A stretch of DNA of 57,756 bases from positions 1 through 57,756 of the forward strand of contig JAOZPE010000012.1 in NCBI GenBank assembly GCA_029932915.1. The letters run 5' to 3'. The position numbers were made by a program, and so were the translations under genes. This document shows positions 17,003 through 25,925 of this stretch, in pieces. Source of the stretch: Candidatus Krumholzibacteriia bacterium (GTDB lineage Bacteria > Krumholzibacteriota > Krumholzibacteriia > JAJRXK01). Below the pieces are notes generated by a model that did not search any database, was not told where the DNA came from, and was given only the letters and a program-made list of their open reading frames with translations. Numbering within the stretch: position 1 is the stretch's first letter; the number at the start of each line of letters is the position of its first letter.

Positions 17003-19009
17003 TCACTGCCGACCGGACGAGGGGCTCTCGCCCTCGTCCCTCTTGCCCCCCACCTCCAGGGTCAACACCTGCTCCCCGTCGAGCACCCAGGAGGTGGCGG
17101 TCTCGGCCCGGGCGCAGACCTCCGCCTCGACGGAGGCCGCCGCCGCGCCACCGCGACCTCGGCCGACGATCCCCCGGACGCTGGGAGGAAGACGTCGCCA
17201 CTCGCTTCCCCGCACCACCGCCGCGGCCGAACGACCGTAGAGCACCGCGCTGAGGGTCTCGGCGGAGCGGCGCTGGGCGAAGGCCTCGCGGATCTGCCGC
17301 AGGCCGGGATAGGCCCAGCGGGCCTGGGCGCGCTCGAGTTCGGTGGCGAAGGCCCGCCCGCCGTCGCTCAGGTGCAGGATGTACGGACCATCGGGCAGAT
17401 CCTCGGGCAAGGGCAGCGACAACTCCACCCACCGGGGTGCGTCGCGAAAGGGAAGGATCTCCACTCCGACCTGCAGCGTATCGCCGGCGCGGGGGGCGGC
17501 CGGCCTCACCCGCACCCGCCCCAGTTGGGCGCTCTGGATCTCCCCGCGCAGATCGAGTTCGACCTTCACCGCCTCCACCCGCACCGCCTCGCCGGGGTTG
17601 AAGGCAAGCAGGTTCAACGGAAGCATGATCTCCTGGGCCAGGGGTCCACCGACCTGCAGTCCGGTCAACGCCACGCGCGTCCGCAGCGGCGGGCCGTCGG
17701 CCAGCGTCAATTCGATGTCCGCCCGCGCGGTGGCGACCGAGCCGAGATCCTGTCCGATCATCAGTGAGTTCTGCACGCACCAGTACACCAGCGGCGGACT
17801 CAAGACCGGATGGCGCGCCACCTCGAAGTGGAAACTGTGGGATGCGCCCTCGCCCTGGACTTGGACCTCGACGGGAAGGGTGTCCGCCCGGACCCCGAGC
17901 CGGCCCGCGATGCCGACGGGGCTGTCGACGAGCATGGCTCCCACCTCCTCCGTCGCGGTGGCGAACTTGAAGGAGACCTGACGGCTCGGCATCACACCGA
18001 TGATCTCGGCCCGGTACAGGGGAAGACTCACCGGCCCGGCGGCGAGAAGGGGATGGCCGAAGGCCAGCACGGTACCTTCCTCGTCCACCTCGGTCACCGT
18101 GCCGGTGGCTGCAAGCTGTGCATCGCCCCGGATGAGGACCACCGCCACCGCATCGCCCTCGCGCAGACCCGCGGCATCGAGCTCCTTCCCCTGGGAATCC
18201 CTTCCCCCGCGGTCCTTCCCACCGGATGCCTTCGCCGCAACCCCGGCGGGGTGAGCCGAGGACGGGCCGGCCATCCCGGGAACCAGGGGGGATCCGATCC
18301 GCTGCTGCAGCGCCTGCAGGACCTCCCCGTCCATCCCCGCCGCGCTGAACACCAGACCGCGGCCGAGTCCCTCGGGCCAGAGTCGGAGCCGGGAAGCCCC
18401 CACACCGGCAGGGAAGATCGCGTCGAGACCCTTCGACCCTTCGGTGGCGGTCCGGTCACCCATCCCCTCCACCGTCTCCGCCGGATCCCATCCCAGCGTC
18501 AGCGCCCAAGGCAGGGCGAGCGACTGCGGAGCCGGGGCCAGGGTGGCTCCCGGCGCCCAGGTGGGATGTCCACCATCGCGCAGATAACGGCCCAGACGCT
18601 TCATCTCGGCGATGGGACGGATCACCGCCACCGCCTCGACGGCGAAGGGCCAGGTGGCGGCCACCGCCCCCACCAGCTCGCCGTCCACCCACACCGGGCT
18701 GCCGCTCATTCCCTGCAGGACACCGGTCTCGTCCAGGGGGGATCCGGACAGACGGGCGAGGATGAGATCACCGGTGGAGCCGGCCTTCTCGAGCCGACCG
18801 AGGATCTCCACTTCGAAACGATCGAGATGGCTGCCGTGGTAGACGGTGAGACCCCAACCCCGGCTGCCCTGCGCCGGCACGGCCGGGGCCGTTGCGCCGT
18901 CCTTCCCGAACGCGGTCGACACCGTCGGCGCCGGCGGGAACAGTACGATGAGCAGGAGAACGCCGGCCGCCGTCCGAAGCCGCCACAGTCGATGGAAACG
19001 CCGCACCAC
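17003..19009 (-). CDS. Secreted SpoIVB (S55)-like serine peptidase family protein
   Basis: A 668-residue exported protein starting at GTG 19009, with a signal-type segment TAAGVLLLIVLFPPAPTV. Residues about 50-130 hold the S55 hallmark: LTVYHGSHLDRFEVEILG, a VLQGMSGSPVWVDGELVGAV stretch with the predicted nucleophile serine, and later EVDEEGTVLAFGHPLLAAGP, which carries the conserved GH. In Bacillus, SpoIVB is a signalling protease; similar large proteins in non-sporulating Gram-negatives are uncharacterised. The C-terminal half, with LPLNLLAFNPGEAVRVEAVK, looks like beta-sandwich repeats. The gene sits between a cyclophilin and the propeller protein, all exported, suggesting an envelope role. 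Whether it is catalytically active is not known. Confidence 0.85.
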   Translation of the reverse strand: MVRRFHRLWRLRTAAGVLLLIVLFPPAPTVSTAFGKDGATAPAVPAQGSRGWGLTVYHGSHLDRFEVEILGRLEKAGSTGDLILARLSGSPLDETGVLQGMSGSPVWVDGELVGAVAATWPFAVEAVAVIRPIAEMKRLGRYLRDGGHPTWAPGATLAPAPQSLALPWALTLGWDPAETVEGMGDRTATEGSKGLDAIFPAGVGASRLRLWPEGLGRGLVFSAAGMDGEVLQALQQRIGSPLVPGMAGPSSAHPAGVAAKASGGKDRGGRDSQGKELDAAGLREGDAVAVVLIRGDAQLAATGTVTEVDEEGTVLAFGHPLLAAGPVSLPLYRAEIIGVMPSRQVSFKFATATEEVGAMLVDSPVGIAGRLGVRADTLPVEVQVQGEGASHSFHFEVARHPVLSPPLVYWCVQNSLMIGQDLGSVATARADIELTLADGPPLRTRVALTGLQVGGPLAQEIMLPLNLLAFNPGEAVRVEAVKVELDLRGEIQSAQLGRVRVRPAAPRAGDTLQVGVEILPFRDAPRWVELSLPLPEDLPDGPYILHLSDGGRAFATELERAQARWAYPGLRQIREAFAQRRSAETLSAVLYGRSAAAVVRGSEWRRLPPSVRGIVGRGRGGAAAASVEAEVCARAETATSWVLDGEQVLTLEVGGKRDEGESPSSGRQ

Positions 19010-19128
19010 GAGCCCTTCCTTTCCCGGCCCTGCACGGGCGCTTCAGCGGGGGAAGGCGGCTGCGCTGGAGCCGGCGCAGGGGAAGCCTTCGCCGTCACGC
19101 CGCAAGCAGCGCACGCCGAACGCTTCCG

Positions 19129-19749
19129 CTACTGGCCGTCCGCGCTGGAGAGGATATCCACCTTGGTGATCACGACATCCTCGACCGGCTTGTCCTTGGG
19201 GCCGACCTCCACCGCCTCCACCTGGCCGACGACATCCATTCCGTCGATGACCTCGCCGAAGATGGTGTGGCGTCCGTCGAGCCAGGGCGTGGGCGCGAAG
19301 GTGATGAAGAACTGGCTTCCGTTCGTTCCCGGTCCGGCGTTGGCCATGGCCAACAGCCCCGGGCGGTCGAAGTGCAGACTGTCGACGATCTCGTCCTCGA
19401 AGGGCTCGCCCCACAGGCTCTTCCCTCCGTATCCGGTGCCGGTGGGATCGCCGCCCTGCATCATGAAGCCCTTGATGACCCGGTGGAAGATGACCCCGTC
19501 GTAGTATCCCTTGCGGGCCAGGCCCAGGAAGTTCTCGACGGTCTTGGGGGTGAGTTCGTCGTACAGGCGAAGGGTGATCGAACCGAGATTGGTCTCGATC
19601 ACGACCCGGGTGCCGGATGAGTCGGACACGGTGGGCTCCTCTGGATGGGTGATCGTGGAGTCCTGTGCGAAGGCCGCCACTGACGCGGTCATCGCCAACA
19701 CGAGCAGGAGAACCGGAAGGATCCGGCTCCGGACTCTCGACGCAAGCAT
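19129..19749 (-). CDS. Exported cyclophilin-type peptidyl-prolyl isomerase
   Basis: A 206-residue protein with an N-terminal signal ([20 protein letters not shown], cleaved near FAQ) and a cyclophilin domain: [40 protein letters not shown] with the catalytic FHRVI arginine, [38 protein letters not shown] and [18 protein letters not shown]. It would catalyse proline isomerisation during protein folding in the periplasm. ATG at 19749 places the signal peptide at the start; the longer open frame runs into tRNA-Arg. It is followed by the S55 gene after about 120 bases. Confidence 0.95.
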   Translation of the reverse strand: MLASRVRSRILPVLLLVLAMTASVAAFAQDSTITHPEEPTVSDSSGTRVVIETNLGSITLRLYDELTPKTVENFLGLARKGYYDGVIFHRVIKGFMMQGGDPTGTGYGGKSLWGEPFEDEIVDSLHFDRPGLLAMANAGPGTNGSQFFITFAPTPWLDGRHTIFGEVIDGMDVVGQVEAVEVGPKDKPVEDVVITKVDILSSADGQ

Positions 19750-19819
19750 GATGGTGGCATCCTCCGGTGGATGGGGTGCGGGAAGGGCCGGACAGTCTCC
19801 ATCCGGCCCTTCCCCTCGA

Positions 19820-19896
19820 TGGTGCGCCCAGGAGGACTCGAACCCCCAACCTTCTGGTCCGTAGCCAAACGCTCTATCCAGTTGAGCTATGGGCGC
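19820..19896 (-). tRNA. tRNA-Arg (ACG)
   Basis: Minus-strand cloverleaf: acceptor GCGCCCA / TGGGCGC, D arm with CTCAACTGGATAGAG, anticodon loop CTACGGA (anticodon ACG, the substrate of TadA), T loop TTCGAGT, encoded CCA. 77 nt. Confidence 0.96.
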
Positions 19897-19923
19897 ATTT
19901 CTTCTGGGGCCATGGCCCCGTTC

Positions 19924-20011
<88 letters not shown>

Positions 20012-20073
20012 CGATCCTCTGCTTCCATCTGCCTTCGTCGGGGTTCACCCGGACACCCCGCTCCCACGGGAGT

Positions 20074-20160
20074 TGGCGGAGGGCGGGGGACTCGAACCCC
20101 CAAGGGCGCAAGCCCGGCGGTTTTCAAGACCGCTGCCTTACCAGTTAGGTCTAGCCCTCC
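20074..20160 (-). tRNA. tRNA-Ser (TGA)
   Basis: Minus-strand class II tRNA: acceptor GGAGGGC / GCCCTCC, anticodon loop CTTGAAA (anticodon TGA), variable arm GGGC-TTGC-GCCC, T loop TTCGAGT, discriminator G and encoded CCA. 87 nt. Confidence 0.96.
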
Positions 20161-20331
20161 CGGATGCGCAAGGGCCCTTCCCAGGAAAACTCCCCAGCGC
20201 CGTAACTCGTTATCGTGTGCATGCTTGCAACACACGTACAGGGATCCGGCAGCGAGGAGCCAATCTAGCACCGCCCCCCGGGGGTGTCAAGACGGCCCAC
20301 TCGCAGCTTTCGTCCGCCACCGCGGTGGCGA

Positions 20332-22833
20332 TCAACCTCCACCCTTCTTGCCCAGACCCTTCAGCAGTCCCCGCAGCTTGTCGGTCACCGACCGGGTGGC
20401 CTCCCCCTGGGCCCGGCTGCGGGCGCTGTCCAGCTCCAGGGAGATCGAGGGCTTGCTTCCGTCGCCTTCGACGTGGACGGGGATGGTGATGCGCCCGTCC
20501 TCGGTGCGCAGGAATTCCACCAGGGGGGTGAGCGAACCCAGGTCGAGTTTCTCCTGGGCCGGCAGCTTCACCTCCAGGTGATAGTCCACCCGGCCGTCGA
20601 GGCCCACCCAGCCGTTGGCCTGCAGACGGGTCGGCCCCTTCAGGACCGTCTCGTCGAAGTGCACGCGACCCTGATCGAGTTGCAGATGGGTCAGGAATTC
20701 GTGGAATGGGATCTCGTTCAACTTCGCCGCCGCTCCGGCCGGCAGGGAAGCCAGGCCCTTCCCCAGCAACTGGGCGGTGATCAGCTTGCCCGCGCCCCCC
20801 TTCAGGGTCGCCTCTCCGCTGAGGGCCGAGAGGATCTGCCGTCCATCCTCGCCCATGGCACCCGCCAGCTCCAGCCGGCCGGCGAGCACGGTGCTCAGGG
20901 CCGAAGCCAATCGCGGCGCCAGGGGAGCCAGGATCTCCTGCGAGGGCAAGGCCTCCACCCGGGTCTGCAGGGTCCATCGCGGTTGCGGGGCCTTCCAGTC
21001 GATCCGTGCCTGTCCGCTCAGGTGCCCGTCGCCGAGCCGGGCCGTGAGATCGTCGAGCTCCATCACCTGGTCCTGCAGATCCAGCTCGCCCCGGAGATCC
21101 TCGAAGGCATAGCCCCGGGTCAGCAGGCGGTCGCAGCGCAGCCGCAGCCGGGCCGAGAGATCCTCCGGCGGAGCGGGCATCGTCGTCTCCGCCCCGGCGG
21201 CCCGGGCCTCCGGAACCTTCCACCACCGCGGCGAGAGGGAGGCGTGGGATTCCTCCGTCGGCCGACTCATCAGCCGATCGAGGTCGATGCGGGTGAAGGC
21301 AGCCTCCCCCACGAAGTTCCGCCCGGAGGAGTCGCTCAGCAGACGGCCCCCGATCCGTCCCTCCATGGCCGGGCCCGACAACTGCAGATCCTCGATCTCG
21401 AGTTCCTTGCCCTCCAGCCGAAGCCGGCCGGCGGTGAGGATCAGGCTGTCCGGCAGCGAGGGCATCCGAAGCGCCACGCGGTGGATGGTCCACGTCGAAC
21501 GCACTGCGTCGGCGGGCATCGGGGACGGCGGTGGCCAGGGCATGGAGATCTCGATCCTTCCATCCACCCTTCCCGCCGCCTCGGGCCATCGTTCCGGGGG
21601 CGAGGCCTTCGTTCGCAGACTCTCGGGAAGCTCGGGCCAGATCGAACGCAGCAGTTCCTCGGCCGCCTGCGCATCCACCACCGCGTCGAAACGCCCGCTG
21701 GCACTGCCCTCCCCCATCACCGGCATCTCGATGCTCCCGCGCATCGAGCAGCCGGGCACCGACAGATCACCGGTGTGCAGGGTCAGGGTGTTCCCCTGCT
21801 GCACGAAGTCCAGGTTTCCGCGCAGTAGATCGTCGCGCCCGTAGGCGCCGACGCGAAGATCCTCGACCGCACCGCGCACGGAGACGAGGGCCAGCCACTG
21901 CCGCGGCGTCGCGCCCGGCGGGGGCAGGAATCCCTCGCCACGCACCGTGCCTCCGGCACTGTGGTAGTCCCACTGCAGGTCCGAGGGAAGGGAGCTCGCG
22001 TCCAGCGCCGCGAAGTTCCGGCGCAGGGCCTCGACCCCGGCCGTCCACTGCAACTCGCCGTGCAGGTGCACGCGGCCGCCGGTGTCCTCCAGTTCGACCG
22101 GACCCTCCCACTGCACGCCCCCGATGCTGCCCTCGGTGAAGCGGAGGTGGAGCTGCAGGGGCTGCAGGCGGCCGGTGGCTTCCATCCGCAGAGCGAGATC
22201 GGAGAGTTCCAGCGGGGGAAGATCCTGACGGTAGTGGGCCAGGCCGCCCTCCAGCCGTGCCGTGAAGGTGCCGTCGGGCAGCAGACGGGCGTGCGCGCGC
22301 TGGTCGAGGCCTTCGAGCCGGAAAGTGCGTCCTCCCTCGGCATGCACGGTGATCCGCCCGTCCTCGATCGACAGCAGGGCCAGGGCCATGGCGCCGGGCG
22401 CGATGGAGTTTGCGGTGGAATCCCCAACCGCTCCGGGCCCGGGCGTCCCGCCCTTCTTCGCCGGCGATGCGTCCATCCACAGCTCCAGCCGTGGGCTCTC
22501 GAGACGGATCTCCTGCACCTGGGGCCTCTTCCTCAGCAGCGACCACAGATCGGCGGTGGCGGTGAGTTCCTCGATCTCCCCCTCCACCCTGGGCATCCCG
22601 GGACGACTGGTGTCTCCCCCCGAGATGGTCAGGCCCTTCAGGCGCAGTCCCACCGGCCAGGGGAAGCGGATGCTCGCTTCCTCGGCGGTGGCCCGCAGGC
22701 CGGTGCGCGCCTCCAGTTGGGCGAAGAGGAAATCCTTCACCGCGTCCGCGGGAACCAGGCTTCGCACCGCGACCACCGCGAGCAGGAGCACCACCGCGAT
22801 CACCACGACGATTCGAACTGCCTTCTTCTTCAT
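20332..22833 (-). CDS. AsmA-family envelope protein
   Basis: An 833-residue protein anchored by one N-terminal membrane helix (AVRIVVVIAVVLLLAVVAV, residues 5-24) with a long periplasmic part. The N-terminal AsmA signature is visible: LVPADAVKDFLFAQLEARTG followed by RFPWPVGLRLKGLTI, then many beta-rich repeats. The AsmA C-terminal domain (about residues 650-810) includes LSGEATLKGGAGKLITAQLL, FHEFLTHLQLDQGRVHFDE and WVGLDGRVDYHLEVKLP. Family members form bridge-like grooves moving phospholipids between membranes. Its ATG overlaps the mnmA stop by 4 bases (22830-22833). It closes the envelope operon, ahead of the tRNA cluster. Confidence 0.9.
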   Translation of the reverse strand: MKKKAVRIVVVIAVVLLLAVVAVRSLVPADAVKDFLFAQLEARTGLRATAEEASIRFPWPVGLRLKGLTISGGDTSRPGMPRVEGEIEELTATADLWSLLRKRPQVQEIRLESPRLELWMDASPAKKGGTPGPGAVGDSTANSIAPGAMALALLSIEDGRITVHAEGGRTFRLEGLDQRAHARLLPDGTFTARLEGGLAHYRQDLPPLELSDLALRMEATGRLQPLQLHLRFTEGSIGGVQWEGPVELEDTGGRVHLHGELQWTAGVEALRRNFAALDASSLPSDLQWDYHSAGGTVRGEGFLPPPGATPRQWLALVSVRGAVEDLRVGAYGRDDLLRGNLDFVQQGNTLTLHTGDLSVPGCSMRGSIEMPVMGEGSASGRFDAVVDAQAAEELLRSIWPELPESLRTKASPPERWPEAAGRVDGRIEISMPWPPPSPMPADAVRSTWTIHRVALRMPSLPDSLILTAGRLRLEGKELEIEDLQLSGPAMEGRIGGRLLSDSSGRNFVGEAAFTRIDLDRLMSRPTEESHASLSPRWWKVPEARAAGAETTMPAPPEDLSARLRLRCDRLLTRGYAFEDLRGELDLQDQVMELDDLTARLGDGHLSGQARIDWKAPQPRWTLQTRVEALPSQEILAPLAPRLASALSTVLAGRLELAGAMGEDGRQILSALSGEATLKGGAGKLITAQLLGKGLASLPAGAAAKLNEIPFHEFLTHLQLDQGRVHFDETVLKGPTRLQANGWVGLDGRVDYHLEVKLPAQEKLDLGSLTPLVEFLRTEDGRITIPVHVEGDGSKPSISLELDSARSRAQGEATRSVTDKLRGLLKGLGKKGGG

Positions 22834-23933
22834 TCTGTCTCCTCGAGACGGCCGCCTCCGACGACGACCCCCTCCCGGTACAGGACCACCGATTGTCCCG
22901 GAGCCGGTGCACGGTCCGGTTCGGCCAACTCCACCGACAACTTCGCTCCATCCCGCTGGAGGCGCCGTACCGGCCGCCCCGTATGGCGGGAACGGGTGCG
23001 CGCCACCAGACCGGGGCCACCGTCGAGGGGATCGCGCAACCAGGCATCGTCACAGTGCAGACGATGACGGAGAAGCTCGGCTTCCCCCCCCACCTGCACC
23101 CGGTTCGAGCGGGGATCGAGGGCGGTCACGAACCACGGACCGCCGCGGTCCACCCCCAGGCCCCTTCTCTGCCCCACCGTATAGAAGGGCAGACCGCGGT
23201 GGTGTCCGATCACCCGTCCCGTCGACTCGACGATCTCGCCGGGGCCCCGTCCCCGGCCGGTCAGGGGGATGCGGTCGCCTCCGGGCACGAAACAGATCTC
23301 CTGGCTGTCGGGAGTCTCCGCTGCGGGCAGACCCCGCCGGCGCGCCTCCTCCCGCACCCGCTCCTTCGTCCACCCACCGAGGGGGAAGGTGCAACGCTGC
23401 AGGAGCGCCGGCGTAAGCGCATGCAGGTAATAGGATTGATCCTTGGACCCATCGGCGGCGCGGGCCAGGTGCAGACCACCGCGTTCGTGCCGCACCAGAC
23501 GCACGTAGTGGCCGCTCGCCACGAAGGCGGCCCCCATCCGCTCGGCATGCTCCAGGAACGAGGGAAAGCGGACCCGGCGGTTGCAACGCACACAGGGATT
23601 GGGGGTACGGCCCCGCCGGTACTCCTGCACGAAGTCGTCGATCACTTCCGAAGCGAAGAGCGGGACGACATCGAGCACCTGGTGGGCGATGCCCAGATCG
23701 GCGGCCAACGCGCGCGCCGCGTCGATCGCGGCCTCCGAGCAACAGGCGCCCTCGTCGAGCCGATCGCCGCCGGGGAGTTCGGCCGGCCGGAAGTTGCGCG
23801 TCGTCACCCCGAGGAGTTCGCAACCCCGTTCCTTCAGCCGGAGGGCGGCGACCGCGCTGTCCACCCCTCCGGAGAGACCGATCACCACGCGGGTACCGGC
23901 TCCGGGAAGTTCCACTTCAGACCACGCGGACAT
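22830..23933 (-). CDS. mnmA: tRNA-specific 2-thiouridylase MnmA
   Basis: A 367-residue enzyme that thiolates U34 of tRNA-Glu, -Gln and -Lys; a tRNA-Glu(TTC) target is encoded at 45820. Motifs: PP-loop VVIGLSGGVDSAVAALRL, GACCSEAAIDAARALA, the catalytic cysteine in RGRTPNPCVRCNRRVRF, SGHYVRL, DQSYYLHAL and the second cysteine in ETPDSQEICFVPGG, then the C-terminal barrel with FYTVGQRRGLGV. ATG at 23933 gives the best match to family length; a GTG at 23969 overlaps the TPR gene stop. A tRNA-modification gene within an envelope operon is probably incidental cotranscription. Confidence 0.95.
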   Translation of the reverse strand: MSAWSEVELPGAGTRVVIGLSGGVDSAVAALRLKERGCELLGVTTRNFRPAELPGGDRLDEGACCSEAAIDAARALAADLGIAHQVLDVVPLFASEVIDDFVQEYRRGRTPNPCVRCNRRVRFPSFLEHAERMGAAFVASGHYVRLVRHERGGLHLARAADGSKDQSYYLHALTPALLQRCTFPLGGWTKERVREEARRRGLPAAETPDSQEICFVPGGDRIPLTGRGRGPGEIVESTGRVIGHHRGLPFYTVGQRRGLGVDRGGPWFVTALDPRSNRVQVGGEAELLRHRLHCDDAWLRDPLDGGPGLVARTRSRHTGRPVRRLQRDGAKLSVELAEPDRAPAPGQSVVLYREGVVVGGGRLEETE

Positions 23934-23965
23934 CGTCTCGGCGGCGCCGGGACCGTGGCGGGGAA

Positions 23966-24667
23966 TCACCGGCCCGAGGCGTCCTTCTCCTTCGGATCGG
24001 GAAGCTGGGGAGCCTCGGTCTTCATCAGATCCTCGATGATCTTGATGTTGGCCGCACTGCGCTCACCCAGATCGCTGTGGGGATCGACCTCGACGACCTT
24101 CTCCCATTCGCGGCGCGCCTCGCGATAGACCTGCGCGTCGGCGAAGAGGATCGCCATGTTGTAGTGCGCCAGTTGGGAATCGGGATGGTGCTCGATGGCG
24201 GTCTGGAAGGCGTCCAGGGCCCGACCGATCTCGCGCTTCTTGAAGTAGACCCCTCCGAGATTGCAAAGGGCCTTCTCGTCGGTGGGCGCCAGCTTCAGGG
24301 CCTGCGAGTAGCTCTTCAGGGCCTGGTCGAGCTGCCCCAGGTCGTCCTGGGCGTTGCCCAGGTTCACCCATCCTCCCAGGAAATCGGGATCGAGCTTCGT
24401 CGTCGCCTCGAACTCGTCGGCCGCCGCCTGCGACTTGTTCTCGTCCAGATACAGATTCCCCAATGCGAAGTGCAGGGCCGCATCGTCGGGTGACTTCTTC
24501 AACTCCTCCTGCAGCAGCTCGATCCGGGTCGCATTGTCCGGAAGGGAGTCGAGCTTCTGCTGCAGATCCTCGGGCAGCCGGGAGGTGTCCGCCAGCAACG
24601 GCGTCGCAACGAGCATCACGGTGATGATCAGGATCACGGACGAGACAAGCGCTCCAACAGACTTCAT
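23966..24667 (-). CDS. Exported TPR-repeat protein
   Basis: A 233-residue protein with an N-terminal signal segment (VSSVILIITVMLVATPLLA) and about five TPR units: PDDAALHFALGNLYLDENKS, FLGGWVNLGNAQDDLGQLDQ, EKALCNLGGVYFKKREIGRA, SQLAHYNMAILFADAQVYRE, and a degenerate last one. The helical repeats should bind a protein partner in the periplasm. It is in the operon downstream of the outer-membrane barrel and just before mnmA, so it may help that barrel or the Exb/TonB-like complex. The precise partner is unknown. Confidence 0.88.
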   Translation of the reverse strand: MKSVGALVSSVILIITVMLVATPLLADTSRLPEDLQQKLDSLPDNATRIELLQEELKKSPDDAALHFALGNLYLDENKSQAAADEFEATTKLDPDFLGGWVNLGNAQDDLGQLDQALKSYSQALKLAPTDEKALCNLGGVYFKKREIGRALDAFQTAIEHHPDSQLAHYNMAILFADAQVYREARREWEKVVEVDPHSDLGERSAANIKIIEDLMKTEAPQLPDPKEKDASGR

Positions 24668-24713
24668 CGCATTCCTCCCTCGGCCTTCGTCGAGACCGAA
24701 GCCAACAGCTTCA

Positions 24714-25925
24714 TCAATACCACTTCTCGCCGCCGGTGATCGACACCACCAACCGCAAGAACGAATCCTGCACGCCGTTGCGCGCGAGTGAACCCGTCCG
24801 TCCGTACTGGATCGCCAGATCGGCCCGGCTGTACGGCCCGAGCAACTGGATACCGGTCCCCACGCTGACCCCCCACTCGGTGATCACCTCACCCTGCAGG
24901 GAATAGTTCCAGCTCCGGTACCAGGCTCCCACACGATAGGGCGCCTTCCTGCGTTTACCGCGCCCTCGTTCCTCGAGTTCCAGTCCGGCGTGCAGGGACC
25001 ACTCGTCCTGCATCGTGCCGGTGAAGGCCTCACGCCCCTCGTAGGTGCTCCAGCCCTCCCAACGGTAATCGGTGCCGAAGCTCCAACGCCCCGGAAGGTC
25101 CAGTCTCAGACCGGCGCCCAGACGGGCGGGGAAGGTGTCCTCCCGCTCGGCGTCGCTGCGAGAATCCTTCGACACACCCCGCACGGTGATGGCTACATCG
25201 GCGCGATGCTCGGGAACATAGTAACCGGCCACGCTGAACGGACCCAGGTCCTGCAAGCCCAGCGCGAACTTCACCGCACGCCCCTTGAAGACCTCCTCCC
25301 GCACGTCGCCCGGGTTCGCCACCGCATCCTGCAGGGCGGCCGAATACCGCTGGCGAAGTGTACCACGAACCACCAGGAAACCGGCCCCCACCCTCAAGTG
25401 GGGAAACAGCTCCACCCCCAGCTCGAAGGGGAAGTCGAAGAGCGTGCCCTCGCGTTCGAGGGTCTCCTGCACCGGATCGGCCGGATCGGGACTGGCCGCC
25501 GCGTCCCGTTGGATCTCCCACTGCATCGACCGGCGCGCGGCGAATCCCAGGCCCAGGGTCATCCTCGACCCGATGGGGAAGCCCACGCGCAGGGTGGGAT
25601 TGACGATGGCGAATCTCTTGACCTGTCCGAGGGAGTCCTCCGACGACACGCTCCCCCACGAACTGATCAGGGTGAAGGTGACGCGCCGCAGATCGACGAG
25701 CTGGGTCGGCGTGCCGGCATTGGCGTTGAGCGAATCGGTGTAGCCGAGCATCGCTCCTCCACGCCCTTCCGCCCGCGCATCGGTCATCGCGGTCGCACTT
25801 CCGAAGTAGGACTGGCCGAAGATCGATTCGGCGCGGGACGGCACGGCCCACTGCAGCAGGATCGCCGCTGCGAACAGGCAGACCATCGACAGGCCGGAAC
25901 CCTTGCGGAGGAGATTCATCATCAC
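24714..25925 (-). CDS. Outer-membrane beta-barrel protein (PorV/OmpP1-like)
   Basis: A 403-residue protein with a signal peptide (MVCLFAAAILLQWAVPSRAE) and alternating hydrophobic/polar strands throughout, many ending in aromatic residues, with a final strand LRLVVSITGGEKWY. The early part, GSATAMTDARAEGRGGAMLG followed by NANAGTPTQL, recalls the start of FadL/OmpP1/PorV-like barrels in FCB bacteria, where a small N-terminal hatch precedes the barrel. Its start overlaps the stop of the lipoprotein gene by 4 bases. It is encoded with ExbB/ExbD/TonB-like genes, so it may be the outer-membrane part of that system. Substrate unknown. Confidence 0.8.
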   Translation of the reverse strand: MMMNLLRKGSGLSMVCLFAAAILLQWAVPSRAESIFGQSYFGSATAMTDARAEGRGGAMLGYTDSLNANAGTPTQLVDLRRVTFTLISSWGSVSSEDSLGQVKRFAIVNPTLRVGFPIGSRMTLGLGFAARRSMQWEIQRDAAASPDPADPVQETLEREGTLFDFPFELGVELFPHLRVGAGFLVVRGTLRQRYSAALQDAVANPGDVREEVFKGRAVKFALGLQDLGPFSVAGYYVPEHRADVAITVRGVSKDSRSDAEREDTFPARLGAGLRLDLPGRWSFGTDYRWEGWSTYEGREAFTGTMQDEWSLHAGLELEERGRGKRRKAPYRVGAWYRSWNYSLQGEVITEWGVSVGTGIQLLGPYSRADLAIQYGRTGSLARNGVQDSFLRLVVSITGGEKWY

